A DNA stretch of 64,000 bases from DATFVA01 sp963832715 (GTDB taxonomy: Bacteria > Bacteroidota > Ignavibacteria > Ignavibacteriales > Ignavibacteriaceae), in the NCBI GenBank assembly GCA_963832715.1, contig CAWHVB010000003.1, positions 310,001 through 374,000 of the forward strand. The letters run 5' to 3'. Below are positions 16,521-26,165 of the stretch, piece by piece. Position numbers and translations under genes: made by a program. The stretch's first letter is position 1. Every line of letters starts with the position of its first letter. Under the pieces are notes generated by a model. It was not told the origin of the DNA. It saw only the letters and a program-made list of their open reading frames with translations, and made no database searches.

Positions 16521-16892
16521 TTAATATTTAATGTTAAGGGAATCAAAAGATACGGCGGGATAATTCTGCCATATCAGCAGAGGCTCATCTTTTTCTTTCT
16601 CAAATTCTCTAAGCGATTCGCCGGTCAGCCTGGTAGAGTCGGCATAATAAAGCTCACAGTATATACAGGAACTCCAGGGATTATTTATCCAGTAAACATA
16701 GTCGCCTTCAAATGAATACCTGAAAACTTTGGCACCAGCATAATGTTTTTCATCCAGTGACATTGTCAAAATTTTTTCTTTTAACCATCCCGGAACATCT
16801 TTTGTATAATCAAAAACTTCGGCAGAATCACCGACCTGGCAAAAAAGTATTGAGGTTTGAAAAATATAAAGTACAATTATAAGCTTAAACAT
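16521..16892 (-). CDS. Secreted hypothetical protein
   Basis: Unrecognised 123-residue protein with a signal peptide (MFKLIIVLYIFQTSILFCQ). The mature part starts with a PGWLKEKI helix and then has YSFEGDYVYWINNPW and CIYCELYYADST, with a CxxC pair that could form a disulfide or bind metal. It resembles small envelope proteins common in Bacteroidota in which a short helix precedes a beta-sheet (perhaps the DUF6970 group), but I cannot confirm it. Isolated gene, no operon partners evident. Confidence 0.6.
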   Translation of the reverse strand: MFKLIIVLYIFQTSILFCQVGDSAEVFDYTKDVPGWLKEKILTMSLDEKHYAGAKVFRYSFEGDYVYWINNPWSSCIYCELYYADSTRLTGESLREFEKEKDEPLLIWQNYPAVSFDSLNIKY

Positions 16893-17108
16893 TTTTATTC
16901 CATGATTAATCAGAATCTGTTTGTATTGGATATCAGAAATATGTTTCTACAAAATATTATTAAGTGATTTCCCGTTTACTCATTATTAAAGAATAATCCT
17001 GGGGCTCTTGTGAGTAAGGATTATAAATCACAAAGCAGTGGCAGGTTCAAAATCAATCCTTGCCTGATAACAACAAATGCCCATCCCGCAGTATAAATTC
17101 TTTGCTGT

Positions 17109-18509
17109 TTACTCGCTAATATAATCATAAGGATAAAGTAATTCCTCCCAGCTCACTCCCCCGTCAGAAGTAGTTAGGAGTATCTGTCCCTTCCCGTATA
17201 TCAGATCCTGCATCTGTCCATGAAGCTCATCGTAAAAATATATCGAAGATCCATACTGTTCTGCATTACCTACTTTACTCCAGGTATCGCCTCCATCAAC
17301 AGTCTTATAGACAAATCCTTTATTAAACTGCGACCAGGCGATGTTAGTACCCGTCTTCAGAAACCCTGTCGAAGCATTAATAAAAGTTAGGCTGCTGACA
17401 AAATCATCTACCGGTATGTTGATTTTACTCCACATATGACCACCATCCACTGATCTGTAGAAGTATTTAATACCACCTGAATATGGGCGGGCTGTTACTA
17501 TAAGGCTGTCCGAATTAAAGACCCAAAGATTGACAGGACTTTCGGTAGCTGAAATCAGCACTGGAGTTCCCCAGGTCTTACCACCGTCTGTAGTTCTTAA
17601 AATATAAGTATCAGATGCAGTTGAAGGAGTCACGTTATCATTTGTGTTTGCAAGTATAAAACCAATATTAGAATCGAGAAATTTATAGCGGTGGGCACAG
17701 TAGCCTTCGAGCAAAGCAGCCTGTGAAGAAGAATCATTTACAACTGTGAATATCCTGGTACGCGCCCAATCCTCATACAAGAAATACCACTGGTGAGAAT
17801 CATCAAGGAAATACCCTCCCAGGTTACTGGTTCCAAAACCAAATAGCTCTGTTTGAACATTAACAACAAGTTTCCAGTCTGAACCCATATCGGTGCTGAT
17901 CATCATCCTTACATACCCGGAGTAGGGATCTGAATCATGAGCATAAATTTCAGACCCATTTACAGCATCAATTACCCAGCCGTCACTCAACGCGGGTAAG
18001 AATTCCAATATTATATTGTTAAAGTTTTCATCTGAATGATAAAAAGACTGATAACCGAATATCTGGTCGGTGGTTGTGAAACCTATCCACAGGCTGCCTG
18101 ACCGTATGAAGCTGACGCCATTGTTCCTGAGTACAAGTACACCCGACTTTCGCGGCGGCATTTTAATTTTATACAGCAGCTTATTTTCCTCCGCAGTTGG
18201 TACTGGCTTAACTATATTTCTATATTTAACACTGTATAAAGTATCATATATTCCGATAGAATCGAGTAAATCTGAAGGGGGAGTCCCGCTTATTCCGGTA
18301 ATCTCTTTTTGTTCTTTGCCATGTATCACTTTGTAAGTAAAAGGAACACCTGAGCTATGGCTAAACCATACTTTAACGCCGAACGGCATACCGTTAGTAT
18401 TTTCTATCGAGATGTGTGTTATTACGATCTCCGGCTCCGCTATTTTTTTTGTGCAGCCGTATAACAGAAGAGTAAGAAATAACAGGATGGAAATGTATAA
18501 ATATCTCAT
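17109..18509 (-). CDS. Lipoprotein with BNR/Asp-box beta-propeller
   Basis: A 466-residue lipoprotein: signal peptide with lipobox LYGC (Cys19). Residues about 25-125 are a beta-rich linker domain. The rest has five Asp-box motifs of the form S/T-x-D-G-G-x-x-W: STDMGSDWKL, RTTDGGKTWG, RSVDGGHMWS, KTVDGGDTWS and TTSDGGVSWE. Such repeats mark beta-propellers seen in sialidases, Vps10 and photosystem II assembly factors (YCF48). No sialidase catalytic residues are evident, so a structural or binding role at the cell surface is likelier. A matching promoter lies 140 bases upstream. Monocistronic. Confidence 0.8.
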   Translation of the reverse strand: MRYLYISILLFLTLLLYGCTKKIAEPEIVITHISIENTNGMPFGVKVWFSHSSGVPFTYKVIHGKEQKEITGISGTPPSDLLDSIGIYDTLYSVKYRNIVKPVPTAEENKLLYKIKMPPRKSGVLVLRNNGVSFIRSGSLWIGFTTTDQIFGYQSFYHSDENFNNIILEFLPALSDGWVIDAVNGSEIYAHDSDPYSGYVRMMISTDMGSDWKLVVNVQTELFGFGTSNLGGYFLDDSHQWYFLYEDWARTRIFTVVNDSSSQAALLEGYCAHRYKFLDSNIGFILANTNDNVTPSTASDTYILRTTDGGKTWGTPVLISATESPVNLWVFNSDSLIVTARPYSGGIKYFYRSVDGGHMWSKINIPVDDFVSSLTFINASTGFLKTGTNIAWSQFNKGFVYKTVDGGDTWSKVGNAEQYGSSIYFYDELHGQMQDLIYGKGQILLTTSDGGVSWEELLYPYDYISE

Positions 18510-18650
18510 TATTATTTCTTTCCAGACGTGCTACTGAAGGATAGAATCAGGTTTAACTCTATCGAAAATGATTTCTTTATCATTTTTTAGTTATATCCCT
18601 TTCGGCAATCTTCCCTGAATTTTATATATGCTTTAACTCATCATTTGCTG

Positions 18651-18682
18651 CAAATTTAATTTAATGTGCTAAAACAGGCAAA
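18651..18682 (-). promoter_or_regulatory. Bacteroidota-type promoter for the BNR lipoprotein gene
   Basis: On the minus strand TTTG (18682-18679), a 20-base spacer, then TAAATTTG (18658-18651). Both boxes match the Bacteroidota housekeeping-sigma consensus TTTG-N19-21-TAnnTTTG exactly. Transcription would start near 18644, giving a leader of about 135 bases to the ATG at 18509. Confidence 0.65.
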
Positions 18683-18709
18683 TTGCTCTCATAAATTTGT
18701 CACAATTTG

Positions 18710-19693
18710 TTAAAGTAAGCTTGTATTTGCTGATATTCCAAATTGGGCATTGAACGAAGATGCCTGCTGAAGTCCGTGCACATTGATGTAAACCGGTATC
18801 TGAATAATTCCGAAGAATGCGATGTTATCTGTGACGTTCAGGTTCAATCCGGGACTTAAGTACATCCAGGTGCCGCCAGTGTTATCCTGCGGTTCACCTG
18901 TTATGCCGGTATCGGCATAGTCCTGGTTTCTTACATTAAACTGAAGAGTAACACCGGCTTTTTTTGTAAACTGGTAACTGGTACCAGCCGTCAGAAGCAA
19001 AGAGTTACCGAATTTATAATCGTCGGTTCCCTTTCCGGATATTTTATACGAAACTCCTGCTATTATCGGGATAGTGGAGTACACATCTTTTTCGGTAGTT
19101 TGAATAGTGAACAACGGGTAGCGAAAGTTAGCTCCGATTATTTCATCATATGAACCTGTTCCCGGCTGAATGGTAACTTCCGCGGTTTCACCTTCAGCAT
19201 TAACCGCATTAGTGACTCCCGTCGGCAGTTTAATTCCGGCAGTGATGCCGAAATAAATTTCTTTTTCCATTGTAGGAAGTATCAATGAATAATTTCCTGT
19301 AAGCAGAATGTCTCCCATACCGCTGAAGTTCCAGTTTTCCCAATGATCCTGCCCATCATCGTGATGAATATGATTGTGTTCCCTGTGTATGTATGGCAGA
19401 ATTATTCCGATGTCCAGTCTGTTGGTGATCCCGTAGCCGACCTGGAATGCTGTTATAGAATTAAGAGTGCTCACCTCATCGTGGTCTTCAGGCACAGCGC
19501 CTACAGTACTTAGTTTTGAACCGAGATAAACTTTATCCTGGTTTATGTATTCATTGTATAATCTTAAATGCAGTCCCCCTTCGAGATTGTAATGGAAATT
19601 ATAAAGCGGACAGTTTGAAGAGCCGCAGCTCGCAGATGCTTTTCCGATCAGACTAAATATTAAAACAGTAAACAGAAATAATTTCAGCTTCAT
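18710..19693 (-). CDS. Outer-membrane beta-barrel protein with Cys and His clusters
   Basis: A 327-residue exported protein with a signal peptide ending ASA at residue 21. The mature N-terminus has CGSSNCPLY, a CxxxxC pair. Alternating amphipathic strands follow (GYGITNRLDIGIILPY, MGDILLTGNYSLILP, YFGITAGIKLPTGV), ending in a strand with terminal Leu. This is a typical outer-membrane transporter-like barrel (the meta-pathway phenol-degradation-like group). A His-rich loop, HREHNHIHHDDGQDH near residue 112, looks able to bind a transition metal. The gene has long non-coding flanks and no close partner. A role in metal handling is only a suggestion from the His/Cys content. Confidence 0.7.
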   Translation of the reverse strand: MKLKLFLFTVLIFSLIGKASASCGSSNCPLYNFHYNLEGGLHLRLYNEYINQDKVYLGSKLSTVGAVPEDHDEVSTLNSITAFQVGYGITNRLDIGIILPYIHREHNHIHHDDGQDHWENWNFSGMGDILLTGNYSLILPTMEKEIYFGITAGIKLPTGVTNAVNAEGETAEVTIQPGTGSYDEIIGANFRYPLFTIQTTEKDVYSTIPIIAGVSYKISGKGTDDYKFGNSLLLTAGTSYQFTKKAGVTLQFNVRNQDYADTGITGEPQDNTGGTWMYLSPGLNLNVTDNIAFFGIIQIPVYINVHGLQQASSFNAQFGISANTSLL

Positions 19694-19841
19694 ATCAAAT
19701 CCTATAATGAATTATAATATTAAAGATATTTTTAATTTGATTTGTGTATTCTCACAAACGATATAGTAATATCCGGAACTATAAAAGTGACACAAGAATA
19801 TTAATCGATACTGGATTGGACAAGAACCTTGCCTTATTTAT

Positions 19842-19868
19842 GCGAATTGCCGGAAACCGGCAATTCGC
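19842..19868. repeat. Perfect 12-bp inverted repeat
   Basis: GCGAATTGCCGG, loop AAA, CCGGCAATTCGC: a perfect 12-bp stem with a 3-base loop. It lies about 110 bases past the stop of the minus-strand M1-M28 peptidase gene and upstream of the barrel gene. Neither strand has a T run after it, so it is not a normal intrinsic terminator. It could be a Rho-independent variant, an operator or a REP-like unit. Confidence 0.55.
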
Positions 19869-19981
19869 TATGTATTAAGAAGGAAATATGAGGGAGTTCA
19901 TTTCAGCCAAATAATTTGCTGCCGAATTATAGCGTTTTGATCCTGGTTCCCTGCTGATCCCGGGTTTCTTCGGATTCTCTG

Positions 19982-22900
19982 CTATTTTTCCATAAGGACG
20001 AGGCTGGTTTTAGACTCTTTACCATCACGTATGTATATCAATTCAACCTGATCTCCCGGATTAAATTTCTTGAGAGCATCTGAATACTCGCGGAGGTTTG
20101 CAACTTTGTATTGACCGAGTTGTATTATGATATCTCCTTTCTGCAGTCCGCTTTTTTCTGCGGCAGAACCTGATGTAAGATCAGCTATCCTTACCCCTTC
20201 TCCGGAATAAGCAAAATCAGGAACACTTCCTGTCGATACTTTCCTTTCTCCGGGTTTTATTTGTGAAGCATCTCCCTTTTTAGGTATTTCTCCCTGGAAA
20301 GTCAAGGGTTCAATCCTGTCAGCCAGGTAAAGAATTCCTTCACGGGCAAACATAGCTATTTTAACCATCCCCGCACCATCAATTTTATCAGGGGTGTCGG
20401 TAGGTTTATGGTAATCTTCATTAGCACCGGAAAAAATCTGAACCCCTGGAACACCTGCTTCAATGAAGCTTCTCTGATCACTTGCATCAAGATCCTGCGT
20501 AACCATGTCAGATTCAACCCCGGTTACATAACCTGCACCCATAAAAATGAATTTCCATTCCCTTGCACTATTGCTGCTTAGAACAAGCACTTTGTTTTCA
20601 CCGAGCCGGCCGACCGTATCAAAATTCAGTACGCCGATGACTTTCTTAGCGGGGAAGCGTTTCATATTTTTGACATAATATTTTGAACCAAGTAATCCGC
20701 TTTCTTCACAAGTGAATGCAATAAATATAATTGTCCGCTGCGGCTTCAGTGTTTTACCGAGGAGTTCCGCCATCTCAATCATTACAGCAACCCCGCTTGC
20801 ATTATCATCCGCACCGGGATGAATCTTGCCTTCATTGCCTTTATTCGCACCGGGCCACCCAAGTCCAAGGTGATCATAGTGAGCACATACAATCACGGAT
20901 TCATCTTTGAGATCAGGATTAGTCCCGGGAATTATTCCTATTATATTTTTGACCACAGCTTTGTTGCCATGTGCATCGACAACTTCTTCCCACGACTGAA
21001 AATAAGTGCCGTCATCAGAACCAGGCAGAAGTCCTGCTTCCTTGAAATGTTCCGCTATAAAATCTGCCGCCTTGTTTATTCCTTCACTCCCCGGTCCTCG
21101 TCCCTGCAGTTCATCACTGGCAAGGTAGTTCACGGTCTTCAGCATCCTTTCAGATGAAAATACAGGATCCAGTGAAGCAAGGGCTGCCCGTTTAGGCAGC
21201 ACAGGCAAATCTGCCTGATGGTTAAGATTGTTTTTCGATTCAAGTGAATATTCAAGAGGTGAGTTAACTGTTTCCCATTCACCTTTTCCGATATTGGTTG
21301 GTTCGGTTCCTTCGAAAACCAGGTAACTGTATTTGCCGTAGTGAGGCAGTTTTCTTGCTAATCCGCTTACGGCCTCTTTATTGTCGGCGGAAAGAAGTAC
21401 GATAACGGAAGCCGGGTCTTCAGGATGACGAACTGAAATAATGAAACTTGTTTTGTCCACGGGATAAGAAGTGCTTCCGAACCTGACGGTATCTTTCGAT
21501 AGCGTCGCATCATAGTCTTTCATCCCTTCCTTAACCTTTTCAGCAAACAGGTTTTCAGTGCCGAAGATCCAGACTGCCGACTCCGCCGGGAGATTTTTTA
21601 TTTCGTTATCCGAAACTATTTTAATCTTCTTACTGCTGTCAGCGGACCATGTATCGGCAAGACTCTTATAATATTCCCGTTCAGCTTCACTGGCTTTCGA
21701 AGGAAGGATTATGGTTATTTCATCAGATCCGAAGATCTTTGAAAGAGAAGGCGGGATTTCGTTATAGTGCAGTTTTCGGAAAATATTGAACTGTGGATCA
21801 ACCTGAACCAACGATGGTCTTTCGTTGAAATTCATTGTATACGACTGCACTTTCTGATGCATCTCAACTGTTTTCATCTCAACTTTGTTTGCCGAAGCTA
21901 CCGCCACAGGAATGTTCAGGTCGAACACATCTTCATCTTGTACCTGTTTTAGTGTAAACATAAGCTGATACTGACCATTCACGTCTTTAACTGAAACATC
22001 AGATAAACTTAGTTCCGGAGCACCTTTTCTTGTAACCCACTGATGGAAGAATTGTTTAAGATCTTTTCCTGTTACAGCTTCCATCGAAACACGGATATCG
22101 TCAAAGGATGCAGCTTTAAATTTATTGTCCCGGTAAAATTTCTGAAAGCCCTTCACAAAATTATCATCCCCGATGAGGTCCCTGAGCATATTCCACATCA
22201 TAAGACTCTTACCGTACCCTATTGCCTCCGAAGATGCGTTATATCGTGAACCAAATTCACTTAATGGAAAATCATTTGAGGATTTTACATAATCCGTATA
22301 TTTCTGGAGTGTAGAACGGCGGTATTCTGCCCCCTGTCCCCGCTGCTCAGCAATAAGATGATCGGCCATATAGGCAGTAAGACCTTCACACCAGTTCCCG
22401 GTTTTAAAGTCGACATAAACACTATTCCCCCAGTAATTATGCAGAAGTTCGTGAGGATAAGAGGAATTAAGTATAAACGGAAACCTTATTATCTGTTCTC
22501 CAAGCAGCGTAAATGACGGCATGCCGTAACCGGTTTCCCAAAAATTTTCAACCAGCGCAAATTTTGTAAACGGGTAAGGACCGACTAGCTTCCTGTACAT
22601 TTCGAGATACTGCGCTGTTGCTTCCAGGTATTTATTAGCAAGAGTCTCATCCGGAGTCCGCAGAAAAGCCATTACGTCTATTGAGCCCGCTGCTTTTGAA
22701 TACTCTGTGAACTTAGCAGCAATCAGATAAATTTCCTCCATTGGCTCCGGTGAATCCCAGGTAATAATGTGCCGCCCATTCTTAGTATCATTCAGCGTCC
22801 TTTTACCCTGACTGACAACATCCCACGGCTGCGGCATCTCAATAGTCATCTCAAAGCTTATCCAGTTATTATTAAACCAGGGAATCCAGTAAGTAGAGCC

Positions 22901-23371
22901 TGCAAGGTATACACCTTCCGTGTCAATAATACCAGGAGTCTGACTAAATCCTCTCGCATATTCCTCTCCCAGCTGCTGAATGGGAAAATCAATTACTCCT
23001 TTATACTTTAGAGTAAGTATTGTTTCCTTCCCGGGATTATTCTTAAATGTAAGTGAGTACTGATTTTCAGAATTGCCCCCCTGCTGATCAAAATCCTCTC
23101 GGTCCATTCCGAAATCTTCGGCTTTTACTCCACTCTTATTGAGTTCAAGAATAACTTCCGGCGATTCACTTGTAATGCTTAGATTTTTATTCAGCAGGAA
23201 ATTAAGCACCGGCTTCATCTGACCGGCAGGAATAGTAATGTTGTCTGTAACTTCGAGGTAGTGCCTGCCTGGTTCGATGCTGACAGAAATTTTGTGGTGG
23301 ATAATATCCCCTGCGAAGACTGCAGATGTACACACGAATACGGCTAATAAAAGGATGATTCTTTTATGCAT
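19982..23371 (-). CDS. Exported M1 aminopeptidase - M28 peptidase - PDZ fusion
   Basis: A 1129-residue secreted peptidase with two different zinc sites. The signal peptide ends VFA (residue 20). The M1-type domain (about 20-540) has HELLH at 307-311 and Glu329, but the usual GAMEN motif is replaced by ENFWETGYGMPS. A spacer follows. The M28 domain is about 720-1010, with the expected ligands visible as AHYDHLG, GADDNASG, CEESG, NFDTVG and EDYHKPTDT. A C-terminal PDZ domain (about 1040-1128) carries SGSAAEKSGLQKGDIIIQL. Both active sites look intact, so one polypeptide may trim peptides with two aminopeptidase activities. It follows the M16 gene at a 60-base gap, probably in the same transcript. 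Confidence 0.92.
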   Translation of the reverse strand: MHKRIILLLAVFVCTSAVFAGDIIHHKISVSIEPGRHYLEVTDNITIPAGQMKPVLNFLLNKNLSITSESPEVILELNKSGVKAEDFGMDREDFDQQGGNSENQYSLTFKNNPGKETILTLKYKGVIDFPIQQLGEEYARGFSQTPGIIDTEGVYLAGSTYWIPWFNNNWISFEMTIEMPQPWDVVSQGKRTLNDTKNGRHIITWDSPEPMEEIYLIAAKFTEYSKAAGSIDVMAFLRTPDETLANKYLEATAQYLEMYRKLVGPYPFTKFALVENFWETGYGMPSFTLLGEQIIRFPFILNSSYPHELLHNYWGNSVYVDFKTGNWCEGLTAYMADHLIAEQRGQGAEYRRSTLQKYTDYVKSSNDFPLSEFGSRYNASSEAIGYGKSLMMWNMLRDLIGDDNFVKGFQKFYRDNKFKAASFDDIRVSMEAVTGKDLKQFFHQWVTRKGAPELSLSDVSVKDVNGQYQLMFTLKQVQDEDVFDLNIPVAVASANKVEMKTVEMHQKVQSYTMNFNERPSLVQVDPQFNIFRKLHYNEIPPSLSKIFGSDEITIILPSKASEAEREYYKSLADTWSADSSKKIKIVSDNEIKNLPAESAVWIFGTENLFAEKVKEGMKDYDATLSKDTVRFGSTSYPVDKTSFIISVRHPEDPASVIVLLSADNKEAVSGLARKLPHYGKYSYLVFEGTEPTNIGKGEWETVNSPLEYSLESKNNLNHQADLPVLPKRAALASLDPVFSSERMLKTVNYLASDELQGRGPGSEGINKAADFIAEHFKEAGLLPGSDDGTYFQSWEEVVDAHGNKAVVKNIIGIIPGTNPDLKDESVIVCAHYDHLGLGWPGANKGNEGKIHPGADDNASGVAVMIEMAELLGKTLKPQRTIIFIAFTCEESGLLGSKYYVKNMKRFPAKKVIGVLNFDTVGRLGENKVLVLSSNSAREWKFIFMGAGYVTGVESDMVTQDLDASDQRSFIEAGVPGVQIFSGANEDYHKPTDTPDKIDGAGMVKIAMFAREGILYLADRIEPLTFQGEIPKKGDASQIKPGERKVSTGSVPDFAYSGEGVRIADLTSGSAAEKSGLQKGDIIIQLGQYKVANLREYSDALKKFNPGDQVELIYIRDGKESKTSLVLMEK

Positions 23372-23430
23372 ATAATTCTCCCGATAAATCTATTATTTAC
23401 ACTGAAGGCTGAGTTCAGATATATTAAGTT

Positions 23431-26061
23431 TCATCTTACAATAATTGTCACGGTGTTTTCGGCAATCATATATTTCTTTGCCGCGTTTTTTACATCAGCC
23501 AGCTTAACATTCTTTAATTCCTCCAGAAACTTTCTGTCATAATTAAAATCATTGTGGAAGTAGTCTGAGTTTGCCAGATAATAAGCCTTATTGATACTGG
23601 AAAGCCGCCGGAACATCATTCTTCCAAGATACATATTCACAGATTTCTGCAGTTCCTCTTCTGTCAGAGTATCTACGGCTGAAGGATTAAAGAATCCGGG
23701 GTATTGCGGCACCAGAACATCCACATTCTGAGGACGCGTTCCCTGGGAAACGTAGAAAAGAGCTTTGTTGTTCTCTATGTCAATCCCGGCGCTCATATTA
23801 TATGCCATACCCTGCTTCTCTCTTATATCAAAGACAATCTTATCAGATAGCATGAGGGATAGCGCCTGAAGTGCAGGAGCGTCTTCAGGATCGATTTTAG
23901 TGGTAAATCCCCAGAACAAATATGATCTTTTCCCCTGCAGATCTTTTTCAAACACTGTATCCTTAGAAACTTCGAGGAAACTTTTTGAATAGACGGGAGG
24001 ATCTTCAACAGCAGGATTACCTTTAAAACTGGAAAAAAGGGAATTAATGGTTTCGGGAGATGCGGGTGAAACAACCGAGATTATCATATTTGCCGGCTGG
24101 AAATATTCTTTGCTGAAAGCCGTCAGTTTATCATACGTCAGATCAGGAGTTTTGTCAGTATAAGGTGAAGGTTCATAAATGAGCGATTCATACGTTTTGT
24201 CGAACAAGAGTCTTGAATTATCCCCTCCCATACCCATCATTCCCATCATGCTATGTCCCTGTGTTCTTTCAAGCGCTTTATTAAATTCCTCTTCAGTAGG
24301 TACAAAATTCAGGAACATACTATTAAGATAACCGATGGCTCCCGGGAGATCTTCAGCCAGACCTTCCGCCCGTATATAACCGAAATCCGGATGAAGATAA
24401 ATATTATCCATAGGTATAAATGGATTATCATTAAATACATATGTAAAACCGAACTGATCCCCTGTCTTCGTACCTTCATCTGAGTTCATTCGTTGTTCAA
24501 TACAATCGTGAAGAATTTTGGCGGCATCTTTTCCGTATTTCGATTCGTAATATGCTTTATGCTTAATTAAGTAATGGATCGCAAGCAAATCGCTGACATC
24601 ATTCTGAACAGCAATTATGTCTGCGCCGCCTGGAATATCTTTGAATTGCCTGACAATGTTTGCAGTATCGGCAGATTCTATTTCGCTTTTGTTCGAAGGT
24701 GTTTGTAAAATAATAAGAGGGTGAGTATCCAGTTTCAATTTGCTCAATTCTGAAGCTGCTTTATAATATTCGCTGCTGTTATATGATGCCAGTACTGCTT
24801 CAACACCGCCTTCAACCAGAACGTCAGAATTGTATATGCCAAACATATGCGGTTTTTCAATATTCTTTAGAAATTCGGTTCTTGCTTTCACTGCCTCAGA
24901 TTTAATCGTTTCCCCGGGAAGCGAAAAATTAAGTCCTGCAAGCTTCTGTGTTAACGAATTTATAATTTTATCATAATTGGCACCGTCCCCGGTGGTAATA
25001 TCAGCTTCCACATAGCTTTTAACAGGAGATAACCGGGTCGATAAGTTTAATGAATTTATTTCCGAGGGAAATTCCGATTTGAGGGCATCCAGTAATTGAT
25101 CTTTATTATTATCCAGAACCATACTTAAAAGCCCGGGTGATTTGGAAGACTCAAACCCGGGGAATTCATAAAATGCCTGGACAACCATATCCTTTCCGTC
25201 ATAGAAGCGGTCGTATACCAGACCTTTTTCAGAGTTAGTCTGAGCCGGTTTTTGAAAACCGGTACTCCAATTTCGGAAATTTTCATTTTTGACAATGCCG
25301 GGTGCGGCTTTTCCGTATATATCTTTAACAGCTTTGAGCATATCCCTGGTATTAAAATTTCCGATAACGCTGAGAATAATATTATTCGGAACATAATTGT
25401 TCTTATAAAATGAGTAGACATCATCGCGTGAAAGCGATTGAATCGTTGAGTAAGTTCCCAGTGTAGGCAGGGATAGTGCATGTCCGCTGTAGATGATAGA
25501 GATCGTATTTCGTTCCATCTGTTCTCCCGGGTCGGCCAGGCTTTTAGATATCTCTTCAAGCACAATTCCTTTTTCCTTTTCAAACTTTTCCATGGGAAGG
25601 GTTGAATTGAAAAGCATATCTGCCTGTATTTCCATTCCTTTAATAATATTTTCGGCAGGAGTAACCATCATAAAATCGGTATAGTACTCTGCTGTATGGG
25701 CATTGTTATATCCGCCTATAAAATCAACATCATCATACAGTTCTTTCTGTGTTCTGGATGTTGTGCCGTTGAAAAGCAGATGTTCAAGCATATGGCTCAT
25801 TCCGCTTGTAGAGAAGGTCTCGTATGCCGAGCCGACTTTAATTGCAGCATTTACACCTACCATCGGAAGTGCAGGATTTTCTATAAAAAGCACCTCCATC
25901 CCGTTATCCAGCTGATAAACTGATACACCTTTGGGCAGTATCTGTATTCCGGGTGCATCCCCGGATGCCGTCCCGTTCTCCTGTGAGTAGGATAAATTTA
26001 TGTACGGGTTCAACAGCATTATAAAAAATAAACTTATAACCAGAATATATTTTTTATTCAT
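23431..26061 (-). CDS. Exported M16 family zinc peptidase
   Basis: An 876-residue periplasmic or envelope metallopeptidase of the pitrilysin/processing-peptidase family. The signal peptide ends near residue 26. The inverted zinc motif HMLEH is at 90-94 and the third ligand is the Glu in GIVLEEI (169-170), so the N-terminal domain is catalytically competent. The second half (from about 480) is the inactive M16 repeat, with the conserved-type stretch FDIREKQGMAYNMSAGI used for substrate binding. Length matches double-domain bacterial M16 proteins. Sits between porV and the M1-M28 fusion gene. These enzymes degrade small peptides inside a closed chamber, which fits a peptide-processing locus. 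Confidence 0.92.
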   Translation of the reverse strand: MNKKYILVISLFFIMLLNPYINLSYSQENGTASGDAPGIQILPKGVSVYQLDNGMEVLFIENPALPMVGVNAAIKVGSAYETFSTSGMSHMLEHLLFNGTTSRTQKELYDDVDFIGGYNNAHTAEYYTDFMMVTPAENIIKGMEIQADMLFNSTLPMEKFEKEKGIVLEEISKSLADPGEQMERNTISIIYSGHALSLPTLGTYSTIQSLSRDDVYSFYKNNYVPNNIILSVIGNFNTRDMLKAVKDIYGKAAPGIVKNENFRNWSTGFQKPAQTNSEKGLVYDRFYDGKDMVVQAFYEFPGFESSKSPGLLSMVLDNNKDQLLDALKSEFPSEINSLNLSTRLSPVKSYVEADITTGDGANYDKIINSLTQKLAGLNFSLPGETIKSEAVKARTEFLKNIEKPHMFGIYNSDVLVEGGVEAVLASYNSSEYYKAASELSKLKLDTHPLIILQTPSNKSEIESADTANIVRQFKDIPGGADIIAVQNDVSDLLAIHYLIKHKAYYESKYGKDAAKILHDCIEQRMNSDEGTKTGDQFGFTYVFNDNPFIPMDNIYLHPDFGYIRAEGLAEDLPGAIGYLNSMFLNFVPTEEEFNKALERTQGHSMMGMMGMGGDNSRLLFDKTYESLIYEPSPYTDKTPDLTYDKLTAFSKEYFQPANMIISVVSPASPETINSLFSSFKGNPAVEDPPVYSKSFLEVSKDTVFEKDLQGKRSYLFWGFTTKIDPEDAPALQALSLMLSDKIVFDIREKQGMAYNMSAGIDIENNKALFYVSQGTRPQNVDVLVPQYPGFFNPSAVDTLTEEELQKSVNMYLGRMMFRRLSSINKAYYLANSDYFHNDFNYDRKFLEELKNVKLADVKNAAKKYMIAENTVTIIVR

Positions 26062-26165
26062 GACTCCACTCTCCCTGTAACCGATTTTATAAATATTAAC
26101 TCAACTAAAATAACTAATACCTGCGTACTTCTCATCCCGATTCTGCCGGAATTTGTCAGAACGAT

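Noticed and set aside
17109..18509. Sialidase
   Set aside because: Five Asp-boxes are present, but no catalytic Arg triad or nucleophile Tyr/Glu arrangement can be recognised; only a propeller is supported.
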